A stretch of DNA of 64,000 nucleotides from Hevea brasiliensis (GCF_030052815.1 NC_079507.1:68031144-68095143), one strand, 5' to 3'; numbered from the stretch's first letter, positions 45,470 through 60,200 are shown. The notes: a model not told the origin generated them from the sequence alone. Numbers and translations are program-made.

Positions 45470-48005
45470 TGTCACGACCCAACCTATGGGCCGGACCGGC
45501 ACTAGGACCTGGGCCAGCCTAAAGCCCCCGAGGCCCGTAGTAAGCCTAACTGTTCATTAACCCAACTCTAAGGCCCATTTGGACCCAAATTCAAGAAACC
45601 AACTGGACAGAGTCCGGCCATAAAATGGACCTACCAAAGGGGAGTTTTTGACTCACCCGACCTGTAAACATAATAAACAATCCATTGGGGAGCTCAGCTC
45701 ACCCTCCACATACTCATATCATCATAATGATAAATGGGAGCTCAGCTCCCTCATCCAGTCCATCAAACATGCATATAATAATTTTACAGGTCCACAATAA
45801 TAATTTAGTTTACAGTCCCAAATCAAATAAACATTTCTAACACATGCGGAAATTCTAGGAGTAAATAAAATTACACGAATATTGATAAACAACCTGCGAG
45901 GAAAGGAAGCAGGTTAATCTCAAAAAATCCTCCTGTAGCCTGAAAAAATATTGAACAGGAGTGAGCGTTCGACTCAGAGAGTAAAATATCAATTTTAACC
46001 ATAATCTCTATAACTATCTAAAACTAATGCATCCTGTAGAGTGAAATGCAACATCAACAACATTTTCACATCATAACATCAAAAAGGTAATTTGGAGCAC
46101 TCACGCACCCTGTAGCATCAATCATAATATATGGGAGCTGATCCCCTATCTGACTCTCTTAAATCCAACACAGTGCGTGAAGAACTCAAGCCGGACTTTC
46201 GCTTAATAAACCAAATCGAGGGTCCCAGCGAAGAACTCAAGCCGTGACTACCCGTCCTATCCATAGTCCACACCACATCATACGCACGCCAACGCACGCA
46301 CACTGCTCCAAATTACCACAATAACATCCATGGCACTTTAACAGTTATCAATGCAACATAAATCGTGCCTAGAGTTTAACTACATAAATATATGCATATA
46401 AGTGATGCATGGGCATACTTGAACATATAATAATAGTGAAATTACAATTAAAATTAATATTTTACTCACAGACTTAACAGTGGTCACTGAGGTGGCTGGG
46501 CGGAGGAAGAAGGCTGTCCCGGCTCACCTGACAATTTTATTACAATCATTTAATAAATTTGACTCAATACAAACAAAGAAAAAGACCAATACGTCCTAAG
46601 TTGTGCCGAAAATCCGGCAGAGTTTCCCCTATACCTAGGACCTACCCAACCTGCAAAAGGGCTCAAAACACACTTCTATATTCACAATCCATATGTCCAC
46701 AACTCAATCACATCACACAGCCCCTCCTGGGCCCATCAAATCAATCATCCATCACAATATGTAAAATTTCAATTTAGTCCCTATAATTGACCATTTTTGC
46801 AAAAACTGCCCAAATAAGCTCTAAAAATTCTAAAACTTTGTCCCGCGGTCCTTAGCAATATTACTAAGCTATTGCAAAACGAATCATAATTTTTTAAGCT
46901 ACCACGAATATTTTATGGATTTTTAGTACTAGAAAATTACGAAAAAGCAAGGTTCGGGTTTACCTTTGCCAATTCCGACTTCGGGAACGCGCTCGGGATG
47001 TCTGACAATGGGGGCCTAGCCAAAACCTCGGTCCAATTCGGAGACTTTTCCGGTAACGGGTCTGTCTGGCCGGAATTTCGCAGACCCGGTCAACTATCGA
47101 ATTTCTGTGAATTGAGGATACCTATACGAAGCCCATAACACGGGGGTTAGTACATAAATTTTTCAGAATTTTCTAAGCTCATTAAATGTTCGGAAAAACA
47201 CTGCGAAGTTCCGTAGGACCCACCGAAAAACGGTGTCGGAAAATTTTGAAATTTATGTCGCCGAAGCTCTCGACGAGTGGAGCGTCTTTGGTACCCTCGG
47301 TTTTCTCGTGGGATTCACGGTTTTGAGAAATCTAGCCCAAAAGTCGAAATGGGCTAAAATCTTCCCGAGCAAAAATCCGACAAAACGCTCGATGGATTAC
47401 GGCGTTCTTGGTGACTATGGAAAGCTCTCTCCGAGTAAATGATTTTAGACACAAGACCAGGTTCAATAGGAGGTCGGATCGGCCAGATTTAGGCCGAGAA
47501 GCCAAACGCCACAGGCGAGGGAATTACACGCGGTTTCCTGCTCAAGGCGGCCAGTGGCCGGGAGGTCGGGTGGCGCCGATCGGGTGGGTGGGGAGGTGGT
47601 GGCCGGCAGGAGGGAGGAGAGAGAAAAGAGAGAGAAAAGGAAGAGGGAACGACGCGCGCGGGGAAGACAAAAGGGAAGGGAGCCGGTCCGATCCGGTCCG
47701 GTTCGATTCGACCGGTTCGAATCGAAATACAAAATTTTAAATTTTTACTCTGCCTCGGGACCGAAAACGAGGTTCAAAAATTCCGAAAAAATTCCAGAAA
47801 ACTCAGAAAAATACGTAGACTCCAAATATATTTTTAGTTTTGCCACATGGTCTTTAAATTAATTTTTAAAATTCATCAAAGTTTATATTTTCGGAAAATC
47901 GAACCCGATTTTTAAAATCCGAAAAATCTCAAAAAAATTCCTAAAATTTAAATAAAATTAAAATACCAAAAATGCTCATAAATTTAAAATTTTTGGGGTG
48001 TTACA
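45470..48005 (-). repeat. 3' LTR of chromovirus 2
   Basis: Colinear with 53045-55621. It lacks a short piece around 46925 (the TAATCCTATTTAAGC phrase kept in the partner) and has other small indels in the GC-rich block at about 47460-47720. It ends TGTCACGACC next to the ATTTA duplication. Confidence 0.93.
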
Positions 48006-48019
48006 TTCTTCCCCCCCTT
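48006..48019 (-). other. polypurine tract of chromovirus 2
   Basis: AAGGGGGGGAAGAA on the element strand immediately precedes the 3' LTR. It has one more G than element 1. Confidence 0.85.
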
Positions 48020-48068
48020 ACAGAAAATTCGTCCTCGAATTTTACACAAGGCATAATAAAGCACATGA

Positions 48069-51000
48069 TTATACATTGAACAGATAAGGGTACTTGCTAC
48101 GCATGTCCCGTTCTGACTCCCAGGTGCACTCTTCCACTGACTGACTCCTCCACAAAACCTTAACCATAGGGATCTGTTTGGATCTCAGCTGTCTCACTTG
48201 GTAGTCCACTATGGCTACAGGCTGCTCCTCAAATGTCAAGTTCTCTTTTAGCTCTATCACATCCGGCTGTAGTACATGAGAAGGATCGGGAATGTATTTC
48301 CTGAGCATGGAGATGTGAAACACGGGATGAACGTGAGAGAGGTTGGGTGGTAGCTCCAACCGGTAGGCAACTGCTCCAACTCTATCAGTAACCTCAAAAG
48401 GTCCGATATACCGAGGTGCCAACTTGCCCTTCTTTCCAAATCTCATGACTCCCTTCATTGGAGAAACCTTCAGGAATACATAGTCGCCCACTGCAAACTC
48501 CACATCCCTCCGTCTGGGGTCTGCATAACTCTTCTGCCTACTGAAAGCTGTTTTCAGTCGTTCCCTGATTAAAGGAACTACCTCTGAAGTGTACTGCACT
48601 AGGTCTACATCATGCACCTTCGCTTCCCCCATTTCTGTCCAACACAGAGGAGACCTACACTTTCTTCCATATAATGCCTCATAGGGTGCCATCCCTATGC
48701 TGGAGTGGTAACTGTTGTTGTAGGCAAACTCCACCAAAGCTAGCTGCTCATCCCATTGACCTCCAAAATCCAAGACACTCATGCGAAGCATGTCTTCCAG
48801 TGTTTGGATTGTCCTTCAATCTGTCAGGTCTGCGAGGGTGGAAAGCCGTCTTGAAGTTCAATCAGTGTGCCAAGTGCCTCCTGCAACTTTCTCCAAAACC
48901 GAGAAGTGAACTGGGGCCCTCAGTCAGATATTATGGAAGCCGAAACTCCATGCAATTTGACTATTTCTCGAATGTAGAGCCGGACGTACTGTGCCACAGA
49001 ATATGTAGTCTTCACAGGCAAGAAGTGAGCTGATTTGGTCAAGCGATCTACAATTACCCATATCGAATCATATCCTCGCGTGGTACGAGGCAACCGATCA
49101 CAAAATCCATAGTGATCATTTCCCACTTCTATTCGGGATAGGAGCTCTTGCGGCTTTCCCGACGGTCTCTCAGTGTTCAAACTTCACCTTCTGACAAGTC
49201 AAGCACTTGGACACAAAGTCTGCTATGTCTCTCTTCATGCCATTCCACCAGTAGCTATCTTTCACATCATGGTACATTTTGGTGAAACCTGGGTGGACAC
49301 TGTACAGTGTATAGTGTGCCTCTTGCATGATTTCGTTTCTGAGATTGTCTACATCGGGCACACATATCCTCGAACCATGCACTAGGGCGCTATCATTGGC
49401 AAATCCAAACTCACCACCTTCACCTTGCTGTACTCTTTCTATAATCTTCATCAATTGTTGGTCTCGTGGCCGGGAAACTCTAACTCGGTCCCTCAAGTCT
49501 GGCCTCACTGAAAAATGAGCCAACAATACCCCCTCATCTGAAAGATCTAGGATTAAACCTTGATCCATCAACTCATGTACCTCTTGAATCAATGGTCTCT
49601 TCTCTACTGAAATGTACGCCAAACTGCCAGAAGATTTTCTGCTCAAGGCATATGCTACAACATTGGCCTTCCCAGGGTGGTACTGGATGGTGCAATCATA
49701 GTCTTTCAGAAGCTCCATCCATCTCCTCTGTCTCAAGTTTAAATCCCTCTGCTGGAAGATGTACTTCAAACTCTTGTGGTAGGTGTATATCTCGCACACT
49801 TCACCATACAGGTAGTGTTTCCAGATTTTAAGTGCAAAGACTACAGCCGCCATTTCCAAATCATGGGTGGGGTAGTTCTGCTCATGCCTCTTCAGCTGCC
49901 TTGAAGCATAAGCCACTACCTTTCCATTCTGCATCAAAACACACCCTAGGCCAACTCTGGAGGCGTCACAATACACGGTGTATCCTTCACCACTCACAAG
50001 TAGTGTCAACACAGGGGCAGTGGTTAGACACTCCTTAAGCTTCTGGAAACTCACCTCACAGTCATCTGTCCAAATGAATGGAACATTCTTCCTGGTCAAC
50101 TTAGTTAGGGGAGCCGCTATCCTGGAGAAATCTTGTACAAAACGCCTATAGTAGCCAGCTAAACCCAGAAAATTTCGCACCTCGATGGTTTGTAGGCCTA
50201 AGCCAATCGATTCTGACTTTAATTTTCTTGGGATCTACTTGAATACCGTCACTAGAAACCACATGTCCCAAGAATGAGATGCTTTCTAGCCAAAATTCAC
50301 ATTTTGAAAATTTGGCATATAGCTGGTGCTCCCTCAACGTTTGCAACACCATCCTCAAGTGCCACACGTGTTCTTCCTCGGTCTAAGAGTATACCAAAAT
50401 GTCATCTATGAATACGATGACAAAACGGTCCAAAAATGGCTTGAACACCCTGTTCATCAAGTCCATGAAGGCTGCTGGTGCATTAGTGAGTCCAAAAGAC
50501 ATCACCAAGAACTCATAATGACCATATCTTGTCCTGAAAGCCGTTTTGGACACGTCCTCATTCCTGATTCTCAATTGATGGTAGCCTGATCGCAGGTCTA
50601 TTTTGGAAAAGAATCTAGCCCCTTGGAGCTGATCAAACAGATCATCGATCCGAGGAAGTGGATACTTGTTCTTCACAGTCACCTTGTTTAGCTGTCTATA
50701 GTCGATACACAACCTCAATGACCCATCCTTCTTTCTCACAAATAGAACAGGAGTGCCCCAAGGTGAAGTGCTCGGACGTATAAAACCCTTGTCCAAAAGC
50801 TCCTGTAGTTGCTCCTTCAGCTCTTTCAATTCTGCTGGTGCCATCCTGTAAGGTGGCATCGATATGGGGTTTGTACCCGGCACAACATCAATGCAAAACT
50901 CTATTTCCCTTCCTGGTGGCAACCCTGGAAGCTCCTCTGGGAAGACATCCATAAATTCTCTGACAACAGGAACATTTTCCATGCTGACACCTTCTACAGA

Positions 51001-52818
51001 TGTATCTCTCACCAATGCCAAATACCCTTGGCATCCACGCCTCAACATTTTTCTAGCACTAATTGCTGACACCAAATTATATGGAGCCACGCTCCTGTCA
51101 CCATCAAAGCTAAACTCTTCCACACCAGGTATGTGGAAATACACCTTTTTGTTCCTGCAGTCTAAAGTGGCATAATGAGTTGCCAACCAATCCATCCCCA
51201 AGATTACATCGAAATCCATTACTGGTAGAGGAACCAAGTCTGCTGGGAGGATCTTTCCATCCACTACCACTGGGCTACCCGGAAAAACCATATCTACATC
51301 TATGTTGTCACTAAGTGGGGTAGCTACTGACAAAGGGCACTCTAAAGTTGTAGGGTTTCTACCCAACCTCATGGCAAACACAGGGGAGACAAATGAGTGC
51401 GTAGCACCCGGATCTATCAAAACACGAGCCTCATAAGAACAGACCAAAAGAATACCTGCCACAACTGCATTTGAAGCTTGAGCATCCTGGTGGGTCAGGG
51501 TGAAAACCCGAGCTTGACCCCTACCCTAAGTGGCGTAACCACGACATCGACTTCTACCTCTGACCGCCTCCAAATCCACGTCCCCCTTGTCCTCGGCCTG
51601 TTGTGCCAGGCGATTGCCTGCCATATTGGAAGTACCCGGATACAACTGGCGAGGAACATTTGCAACAGAACCCTGTGACTCCATCTGTGGCTCACTGAAA
51701 ACGGGGCATTCTCTAGCAAAGTGACCTGGTTGGCCACACCTGAAGCATACTCCTGATCCCATCAAACAAAGTCCTGAATGTCCTCTTCCACATTGTGCAC
51801 AAGGTGCCAAGGAGGATCCTGAACCAGACCTAGAACTGCTGTACCCTTAACTGTGACCACTGCTGGATCCGTACCCTGGTCTGAATCCTCGAGGTTTGTG
51901 TTTAAAACCACTCTTCTTGTTCCTACTTTTTCCTCTGTAATTACTCTGGCCACCACTGTCCGGAGTACCCATGGAAGGGACACCTGAGGAACCCTCTGCT
52001 CTGTTTTTCTTTGCTCTCCCGCTATCATCCGCAGCATAGCTAATCTCTATATGTCTGGCTCGATCAACTACCACGTCAAAAGACTGATCAGACATCATGG
52101 CTAGGTTTGCATACCTCCTGTCAAGCCCCTTTAGGAATCTCTTCACCTTCATAGTTTCTGTAACTACTGCTGCAAGGGCATATCTGCTCAATTCCAGAAA
52201 TTCTGTAGCATATTCATCTACAGACCTGCCATTCTATCTTAAGGCCTCAAAGGTCCACTGCTTCTGATCTCTGAAGCTTTCTGGCATAAACCGATTGATA
52301 AAAAGTTCCACAAACTGAGCCCATGTCAAATCCTCCATCCGGGGTAACACGTAGTCATTCATCCATTGTCTAGGCATAGGCCCCATGACATGCTGCATAC
52401 ACTCTATCAGTCTTCTATTAGTCAATTGTAATTCTGTTCCTGCTTGTCTGCAGGAATCTAAAAACCGATATGCATCGTCTAACACATCATAAGTACCAGG
52501 CACCAACTTCTTAAAATTGATGATCTGTTTGTAAGGTTCTTCTCTTGGTGCGGTGGACTGCTGCTGCTGTGGAGGGTGGACCATATACTGCGCCATCATG
52601 TCGATGGTTCTCTGTAACCCAGCGAGAGTAGCTGCCATGGGGTCCATGGGACCCTGTGTTATAAAGGACTGATCCTGTACTGGGGGTGGCTGCTCCTCTA
52701 CTTGAGCAGCTCTAGGCCTCCTACCCCGCCTCCTCGGGGCAGGCGCCTCATCCTGTGCCGACACCTCGTCCGGCACATCTGGTTCTGGTGCAGTGGTAGC
52801 TCTCCTGCTTCTACGCAT
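48069..52818 (-). pseudogene. gag-pol polyprotein of chromovirus 2, interrupted
   Basis: The same domain order as element 1, starting MRRSRRATTAPEPD at 52818 and ending in the chromodomain near 48069. Intact pieces include a protease/reverse transcriptase segment (51462-50383, [12 protein letters not shown] to FIDDILVYS), RNase H/integrase zinc region (50180-49170, ending [11 protein letters not shown]), and integrase C-terminus plus chromodomain (48791-48069). Breaks: stops near 52234 and 51526 (Gln codons), near 51847 (Ser) and near 50383 (Arg); frameshifts near 50190, 49150 and 48830. It retains the 42-base gag segment that element 1 has lost and so shows the family's ancestral gag better. 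Confidence 0.93.
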
Positions 52819-53028
52819 TTTCCTGAAATTCAGCAGCATTAGCCCACAAAATTCAAAATTGCACATTACACAGCTCTATAGACTCATATTTATACACAAT
52901 ATATGGAGCAGAAACTAGAAGCAAAGATGACAATGCAAGACGATGTGGACCCTATTTTTCCGCATGTGACTCCTAGTAGACTCTTCCCAACACTTTAGAC
53001 AAACATTCCCTAAGAATCTGGAGCCTAG

Positions 53029-53040
53029 GCTCTGATACCA
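53029..53040 (-). other. primer-binding site of chromovirus 2 (initiator tRNA-Met)
   Basis: TGGTATCAGAGC on the element strand, four bases after the 5' LTR, exactly as in element 1. Confidence 0.92.
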
Positions 53041-53044
53041 TATT

Positions 53045-55621
53045 TGTCACGACCCAACCTATGGGCCGGACCGGCACTAGGACCTGGGCCAGCCTAAAGC
53101 CCCCGAGGCCCGTAGTAAGCCTAACTGTTCATTAACCCAACTCTAAGGCCCATTTGGACCCAAATTCAAGAAACCAACCGGACAGAGTCCGGCCATAAAA
53201 TGGACCTACCAACGGGAAGTTTTTGACTCACCCGACCTGTAAACATAATAAACAATCTATTGGGGAGCTCAGCTCACCCTCCACATACTCATATCATCAT
53301 AATGATAAATGGGAGCTCAGCTCCCTCATCCAGTCCATCAAACATGCATATAATAATTTTACAGGTCCACAATAATAATTTAGTTTACAGTCCCAAATCA
53401 AATAAACATTTCTAACACATGCGGAAATTCTAGGAGTAAATAAAATTACACGAATATTGATAAACAACCTGCGAGGAAAGGAAGCAGGTTAATCTCAAAA
53501 ATATCCTCCTGTGGCCTGAAAAAATATTGAACAGGAGTGAGCGTTCGACTCAGAGAGTAAAATATCAATTTTAACCATAATCTCTATAACTATATAAAAC
53601 TAATGCATCCTGTAGAGTGAAATGCAACATCAACAACATTTTCACATCATAACATCAAAAAGGTAATTTGGAGCACTCACGCACCCTGTAGCATCAATCA
53701 TAATATATGGGAGCTGATCCCCTATACAGCTCTCTTAAATCCAACCTGGTGCCAGCGAAGAACTCAAGCCGAACTTTCGCTTAATAAACCAAATCGAGGG
53801 TCCCAGCGAAGAACTCAAGCCGTGACTACCCGTCCTATCCATAGTCCACACCACATCATACGCACGCCAATGCACGCACACTGCTCCAAATTACCACAAC
53901 AATATCCATGGCACTTTAACAGTTATCAATGCAACATAAATCGTGCCTAGAGTTTAACTACATAAATATATGCATATAAGTGATGCATGGGCATACTTGA
54001 ACATATAATAATAGTGAAATTACAATTAAAATTAATATTTTACTCACAGACTTGACGATGGTCACTGAGGCGGCTGGGCGGAGGAAGAAGGCTGTCCCGG
54101 CTCACCTGACAATTTTATTACAATCATTTAATAAATTTGACTCAATACAAACAAAGAAAAAGACCAATACGTCCTAAGTCGTGCCGAAAATCCGGCAGAG
54201 TTTCCCCTATACCTAGGACCTACCCAACCTGCAAAAGGGCTCAAAACACACTTCTATATTCACAATCCATATGTCCACAACTCAATCACATCACACAGCC
54301 CCTCCTGGGCCCACCAAATCAATCATCCATCACAATATGTAAAATTTCAATTTAGTCCCTATAATTGACCATTTTTGCAAAAACTGCCCAAATAAGCTCT
54401 AAAAATTCTAAAACTTTGCCCCGCGGTCCTTAGCAATATTACTAAGCTATTGCAAAAATAATCATAATTTTCTAAGCTACCACGAATATTTTATGGATTT
54501 TTAATCCTATTTAAGCACTAGAAAATTACGAAAAAGCAAGGTTCGGGTTTACCTTTGCCAATTCTGACTTCGGGAACGCGCTCGGGACATCTGACAATGG
54601 GGGGCTAGCCAAAACCTCGGTCCAATCGAGACTTTTCCCAGAACGTCCGTTCGGCGAATTTCGCAGACCCGGTCAACTGTCGAATTTCCGCGAATCGAGG
54701 ATACCTACACGAAGCCCATAACACGGGGGTTAGTACATAAATTTTTCAGAATTTTCTAAGCTCATTAAATGCTCGGAAAAACACTGCGAAGTTCCGTGGG
54801 ACCCACCGAAAAACGGTGTCGGAAAATTTTAAAATTTATGTCTCTACGAAGCTCTCGACGAGTGGAGCATGCTGGTAACCTCGGTTTTCTCGTGGGATTC
54901 ACGGTTTTCGAGAAATCTAGCCCAAAAGTCGAAATGGGCTAAAATCTTCCCGAGCAAAAATCGGACAAACCGCTCGATGGATTTCGGCGTTCTTGGTGTC
55001 TATGGAAAGCTCTCGCCGAGTAGATGATTTTAGACACAAGACCCGGTCCAATTGGTGGCCGGATCGGCCGGATTTTGGCCGGAGAAGCCAAAACGCCGCG
55101 CGCGCGAGGGAGGGAATTACGCGGTTTCAGTGCTCGGCGCGGCCGTGGCCGGGAGGTGGGTGGCGGCGCGGCCTACGGGTGGTGGGGAGGTGGCTGGCCG
55201 GCGGCAGGGGAGGGAGGAGAGGGAAAAGAGAGAGAAAAGGAAGAGGGAACGACGCGCGCGGGGAAGAAAAAAGGGAAGGGAGTCGGTCCGATTCGATCGG
55301 TCTGATCCGGTCTGGTTCAATTCGGCCGGTTCGATTCGAAATACAAAATTTTAAATTTTTACTCTGCCTCGGGACCGAAAACAAGGTCCAAAAATTCCGA
55401 AAAAATTTCAGAAAACTCAGAAAAATACGTAGACTCCAAAAATATTTTTAGTTTTGCCACGTGGTCTTTAAATTAATTTTTAAAATTCATCAAAGTTTAT
55501 ATTTTCGGAAAATCGAACCCGATTTTTTTAAAATCCGAAAAATCTGAAAAAAATTTCTAAAATTTAAATAAAATTAAAATACAAAAAATGCTCATAAATT
55601 TAAAATTTTTGGGGTGCTACA
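53045..55621 (-). repeat. 5' LTR of chromovirus 2
   Basis: On the element strand it runs from 55621 to 53045. Its first bases read TGTAGCACCCC, one substitution away from the TGTAACACCCC of the other three LTRs. The GC-rich, purine-run block lies at about 55030-55350. Confidence 0.93.
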
Positions 55622-55626
55622 ATTTA

Positions 55627-56478
55627 GAATATCAAAACTCTAAACCGTTAGCTATAAACTTTGGACAAATATATGAACTATTGCTCTCAAATCAATGGCC
55701 TTAATAATTATAATTTTTTTAATAATTTTATTTTTTTAATGATCATAAGTTATTTTTTATTTATAATAATAATAATAAATAAATAAATAAATAAATTTAA
55801 AAATATTTTACTAAACGATTTTAATTTTCCTTCAAAGTAAATATAGGTATTGATTCTATTGATGTTTTTAAATTAAAAATTAGAAAACATGATAATGATA
55901 ATTATATTTAGTAATTAATATTTTTTTATTATTTAAATTTAATAATTAATACTTTTTAATTATTTAAATATAAAAGATCAAATTAATTAAAATTTATATT
56001 TAAAAAATTAAATAAAAAAAAATTGCCCCTAAGATGTTCACACCTCAAAACTTAAATTACTTTATCAAATTTCATTTATTTCAATATTTTATATTAAAGG
56101 CGAATTCAAGTCGCCGGACACATTTGTGGCAGTTTAAGATGCTCTGATTAGAAAATTTTTAAAAGAATAGTAAAAGATTAAAAAAAAATTGCTATCTTAA
56201 TTAATTTAAAATTATATTCATAAAATTAAATTTTATAATAATTTTATATTATAACTATTTAAAAAATTAAATAAATTAAATAAATTAATAATTAATTTAT
56301 ATTTAGTAATTAATAATTTTTTATTATTTAAAATTAAAAGATTAAATTAATTAAAAGTTATATTTAGAAAAATTAAATTCTATAATAATTATATATTTTA
56401 ACTATTTAGAGAATATAAAAAAATTACAATAAATTTAATTAAAAATTGGCATTACCGGAAAAAAAATTCCCTACTTTA

Positions 56479-56531
<53 letters not shown>

Positions 56532-57288
56532 GCGCACACAGATTTGATTATTAAGCTCCTTGAACTCTAGTACTTTAGTTTGCATGGAGAAGAGAGAGAA
56601 ACTGCAGCAAATGTTGGTTCTTTCGATTAAACTAGAGCCTCCAGAGTGTCAAGGGGCAGTAAAGTATCCCCTTTTTGACTGTGGGAAGCAGCCAGCCTTC
56701 TTTTTGGTGACTTTCTTTAACGGAGGAAACCAAAATCCAAAACTGGTTCCAACCTCACCATTTACACTTACAGGTACAAAAATCGAAGCAATCTTACGTG
56801 TCCCAAGATGAAGAGAAATCTCCTGTGGCCCATAGGATATTTCGATAAGAAGATATAGCTTACGAAATTAATCTTAATGCTCCATCTCTGAGAAGATGAA
56901 GCATGGAGATGCTCAAGGGGCATGGACTAAGAGTTTCTTCATTTTTACAAATAAGAATAATAGAACCAAGATTACAGCCGACAGACTAGTTAATGGTCAA
57001 ATTCATAATTACTGTAAGAAAATGTGATTATGTCAAATGAATATATCTAACAGTATAACTACCTGTAAAGAAAAATTGGGAAAGAAACATGTTCAAGTCG
57101 AGCTTCTATTTCCTTCTCAAAAAGCAATTTTACAGAACTCTATTCTTTCTTTCCTTATGTTTTCACATTTGCTTTCGCTTCAAAGAAGTTGATGGGTAGA
57201 CTTAGCCACCCAACTGCACATTGTATATTCATTTTCTTCTGGCTATTACACCCAATATGATCTCGCAGAAAACCTCAATATTTATGGT
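55627..57288. other. AT-rich intergenic DNA and fimbrin 3' flank
   Basis: No supported gene. An open frame at 56560-56811 on the plus strand has no family I recognise. The fimbrin 3'UTR should lie in roughly 56850-57288. Confidence 0.5.
56482..56528. repeat. (AT)n microsatellite
   Basis: About 23 uninterrupted AT repeats followed by a short CA/CG-alternating tail (ACACGCGCACAC). It is likely to be length-variable. Confidence 0.95.
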
Positions 57289-60200
57289 TCATTCTCCTCC
57301 AGGAGCTTCCTCACTCTCAATCAGTGAGGAGACAGTTGTATCAGAGGCAGCATCGTCGATATTTAAATTTGACACTTCACCCCCCAGGGAGGAGACATCA
57401 TCTTCACCACTAATAGAAGGTGCAGGAGATGCATCAGGAGTAGTGGCACATGTACCATTAGAAGGGGAAGGAGATGACTCTCCCTCTTCCATTGCCTTTT
57501 GCAAGCTCCAGTACATTATGCTGGCTGCTAAAGTGAGAATCATCTTCTGATTTACCTGCCAACACATCACAACCACAATAATCAAGTTAGATTGCATTAA
57601 TTTTCCACATCTAATGATGCAATATTGAACAACTGATAAATAAAATAGTTTTATGATCATTTATCTCTATCTCCAAAAGCCAATAAGAAATTGTGTGCTG
57701 GTAAGAAATTGCAAGTCTGCAAGTTTTGGTGAAACCTTGCTTCAGTTAATTTTTCAGGAAGAAGTTCTACAATCTTCACAATCAGACTAGGCTTGCCATT
57801 GTTACAAATGGAGCACATAAAGTTGTGTTTAAGAGCTCCCATATATCTTCTAAAACAATTACCAATCCAATACAGTAGCATTCCTACCTCTATGATATCC
57901 TCAGGCAACAAGAAAATGGAACAGCCAAGTTTCCTTGCCACACTGATAATGTATGTAGCATTTAATCTCTTCTCATCGTCTGAATTTCATGGAAGAAAGG
58001 GAAGAAAAGAAAGGAAGAGAAAAAAAATTCCATCAGTTTTTTTCAACATATTCTCTGGCACTTTAGAAAAGTAAACAGAAAGATTAAAAATAAAAGAGCA
58101 ATCATAATATACTCTTAAACACAAATAAAAGTTATTTCTAGTCTGGCCCAAAATAGTGGCACTAGCGAACTAGCATACCAGTTTCACCCTTGGTAACAAG
58201 GTTCCAATTGACCACCCTAGGCTCCACAGCACTCAGAAGCTCCAGGAAGAATATCCCTGTTGACAGACTTTTATCCTGAAAAAAGTTGAGAAAAATAATA
58301 CCATGCAAAATTTATGGTCCACGGATTCAGGATATGATGGTTTACAGAAAGATAAATGCCAAAATTTGCTAACCTTGAAGTTGTCAATTTGAGAAGTTCT
58401 GCCTGTACTTCTAACCTTCCTGTTTGTCCATTTTAGAATATCAGCATCAGTTATTTCCTTCCCTTGAGAGTGAGATCTCAAGTTCTTCAGGAGTTGAAGC
58501 ATATTATATCTCATCAACTGCCATAAGAAAGCTGAAACAGATCTTGTCAGTTTTATGCATATTTGGATCACTGCACACAGGAATTTTACTTCAGGAGAAA
58601 GGACTCTGCACCAACTAAAAAGTTAGAATAGAATAAAATAAAGAACACACTAATTCAAAGGGTAGTATCGACCTATGAAAAATGAAAAGGGAAGTTATAG
58701 GCTGTTGAGGTACTGTAGAAGACATGAAAATTTTGCTATCCATATTTCTGGTGCTTCGAATTTCTATCTTACATTTTTGACATGAAAAATAAAAATTTCC
58801 CGGTTATCAACACAAATCCAAGCATAAATGGGAAAAAGTACAAATTTAGTTTGCGTGCGAAAGACTATTCCCACCAAAATACAATTTGGATGTGCCAGAG
58901 CATAAAACAGATAACAGGAAAGTTCACTTGATTCATATTAGCAGAGAGGTACCAAAGCTAGGACTCAACCCATAGGCCTCTAATTAATAATTTTGTTTCC
59001 TATATCTATGTTTTACTAGTTTTATCGCAAAATGCTAACAACATACTCCTCACAAGTCCAGAGATCATACAGCATCAAAGTTGAAATGTCAAAAGGGAAA
59101 CTCTTTACAATGTCTATCATCCTACATATTCAGAAATCATTTCTCAAATTTCTAAAACCATAAAAATAATATACAATATGTACAAAAGCATAAAAATATT
59201 TGCACAACAGCAATATGAAATTTCATGAAGTTCCATATCAAGAATAGCTTCATATCATTTAATTTCATCACTTAGAGGGAAAATCATCCCAAAAAAAACC
59301 TCAAACTCTAGTGACTGAATTTTAGCCCCGCTTTTCAAAGTGTCAATCATAAGTGTCAACTATAGCCATCTTTTGTATTAAGCCTTACTTGGATATTTCA
59401 TAGTCTAACATGGACATGGCATGGCATGGCATGCAGACATCTAATTACAATACCAAAATAGACATGCCAATGCCATTGTATTTTTCAAAAAAAAAAAAAA
59501 TCAATATTTATTGCATTTGTAGTATATGATTCTATTTGATCTTTTTTACCTAACCTGATATATGTAATTGTGTATTTAAATGTCATTGCCTCATTGAACA
59601 TATCAACATACCACATTACATCCACATTTGATGGATGTTGCCCCAAGTGAGGTCGATATAAGGGATAGGCTATACTTCACAATAACAGTCCAAAGGTTAG
59701 GAAAGAATTGGCACAATTAGAAGGTAGGGCTAAATTTACAGGAGTGCTAAATATTTTATTTTTTTTGAAACATTTGGCCTAACATAAGTAAGGAGGTTTG
59801 AAGTTTAAATAAGGACGCTAGCAAATTTATAAAGCCAAGATAACTCCAGCACCAAAAAAAAAAAAAAAAAATACGAGGGCAGATTCCGAAAAGAGTAATT
59901 AACACCAACATAACAAGGTCTACATTTAGGACGTTACCAAGAATGAGCTTCTTATTTCCTTGTACAATATCGTTTCCACCTACATTAACAAGGGAAAATT
60001 TCAATTGTCTCCCAATCTTTATCACTTGATTGCAGTTCTCTACTTTTCTGAACGGCATCTTGATTGGAGGCTTTGATGCCTGTTTCCAGTTAACTGATCC
60101 AGGAGAAATTTTGTCAAGCACTTCTAAAAGTAACCATCTGCATACAAAATCATTTGATAGTCAAGTTTATGATTTCAATAGTTTCAATGCTAGTATTAAA

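Larger units (their letters stand above)
45470..55621 (-). mobile_element. Ty3/Gypsy chromovirus 2, same family as element 1
   Basis: A full-length 10,152-base element on the minus strand, flanked by a perfect ATTTA target-site duplication (45465-45469, 55622-55626). LTRs are 45470-48005 and 53045-55621. Primer-binding site, polypurine tract and gag-pol order match element 1, and protein sequences of the two are nearly the same over long stretches. Different target-site duplications show independent insertions, not a segmental copy. Stops and frameshifts, mostly at other places than in element 1, make it non-autonomous. Confidence 0.95.

Noticed and set aside
56560..56811. 83-codon plus-strand frame after the (AT)n repeat
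   Set aside because: No recognisable domain, no promoter or splice evidence. It could be the end of a decayed gene, but nothing supports that.
57221..57550. 109-codon plus-strand frame
   Set aside because: Antisense to the last fimbrin exon.
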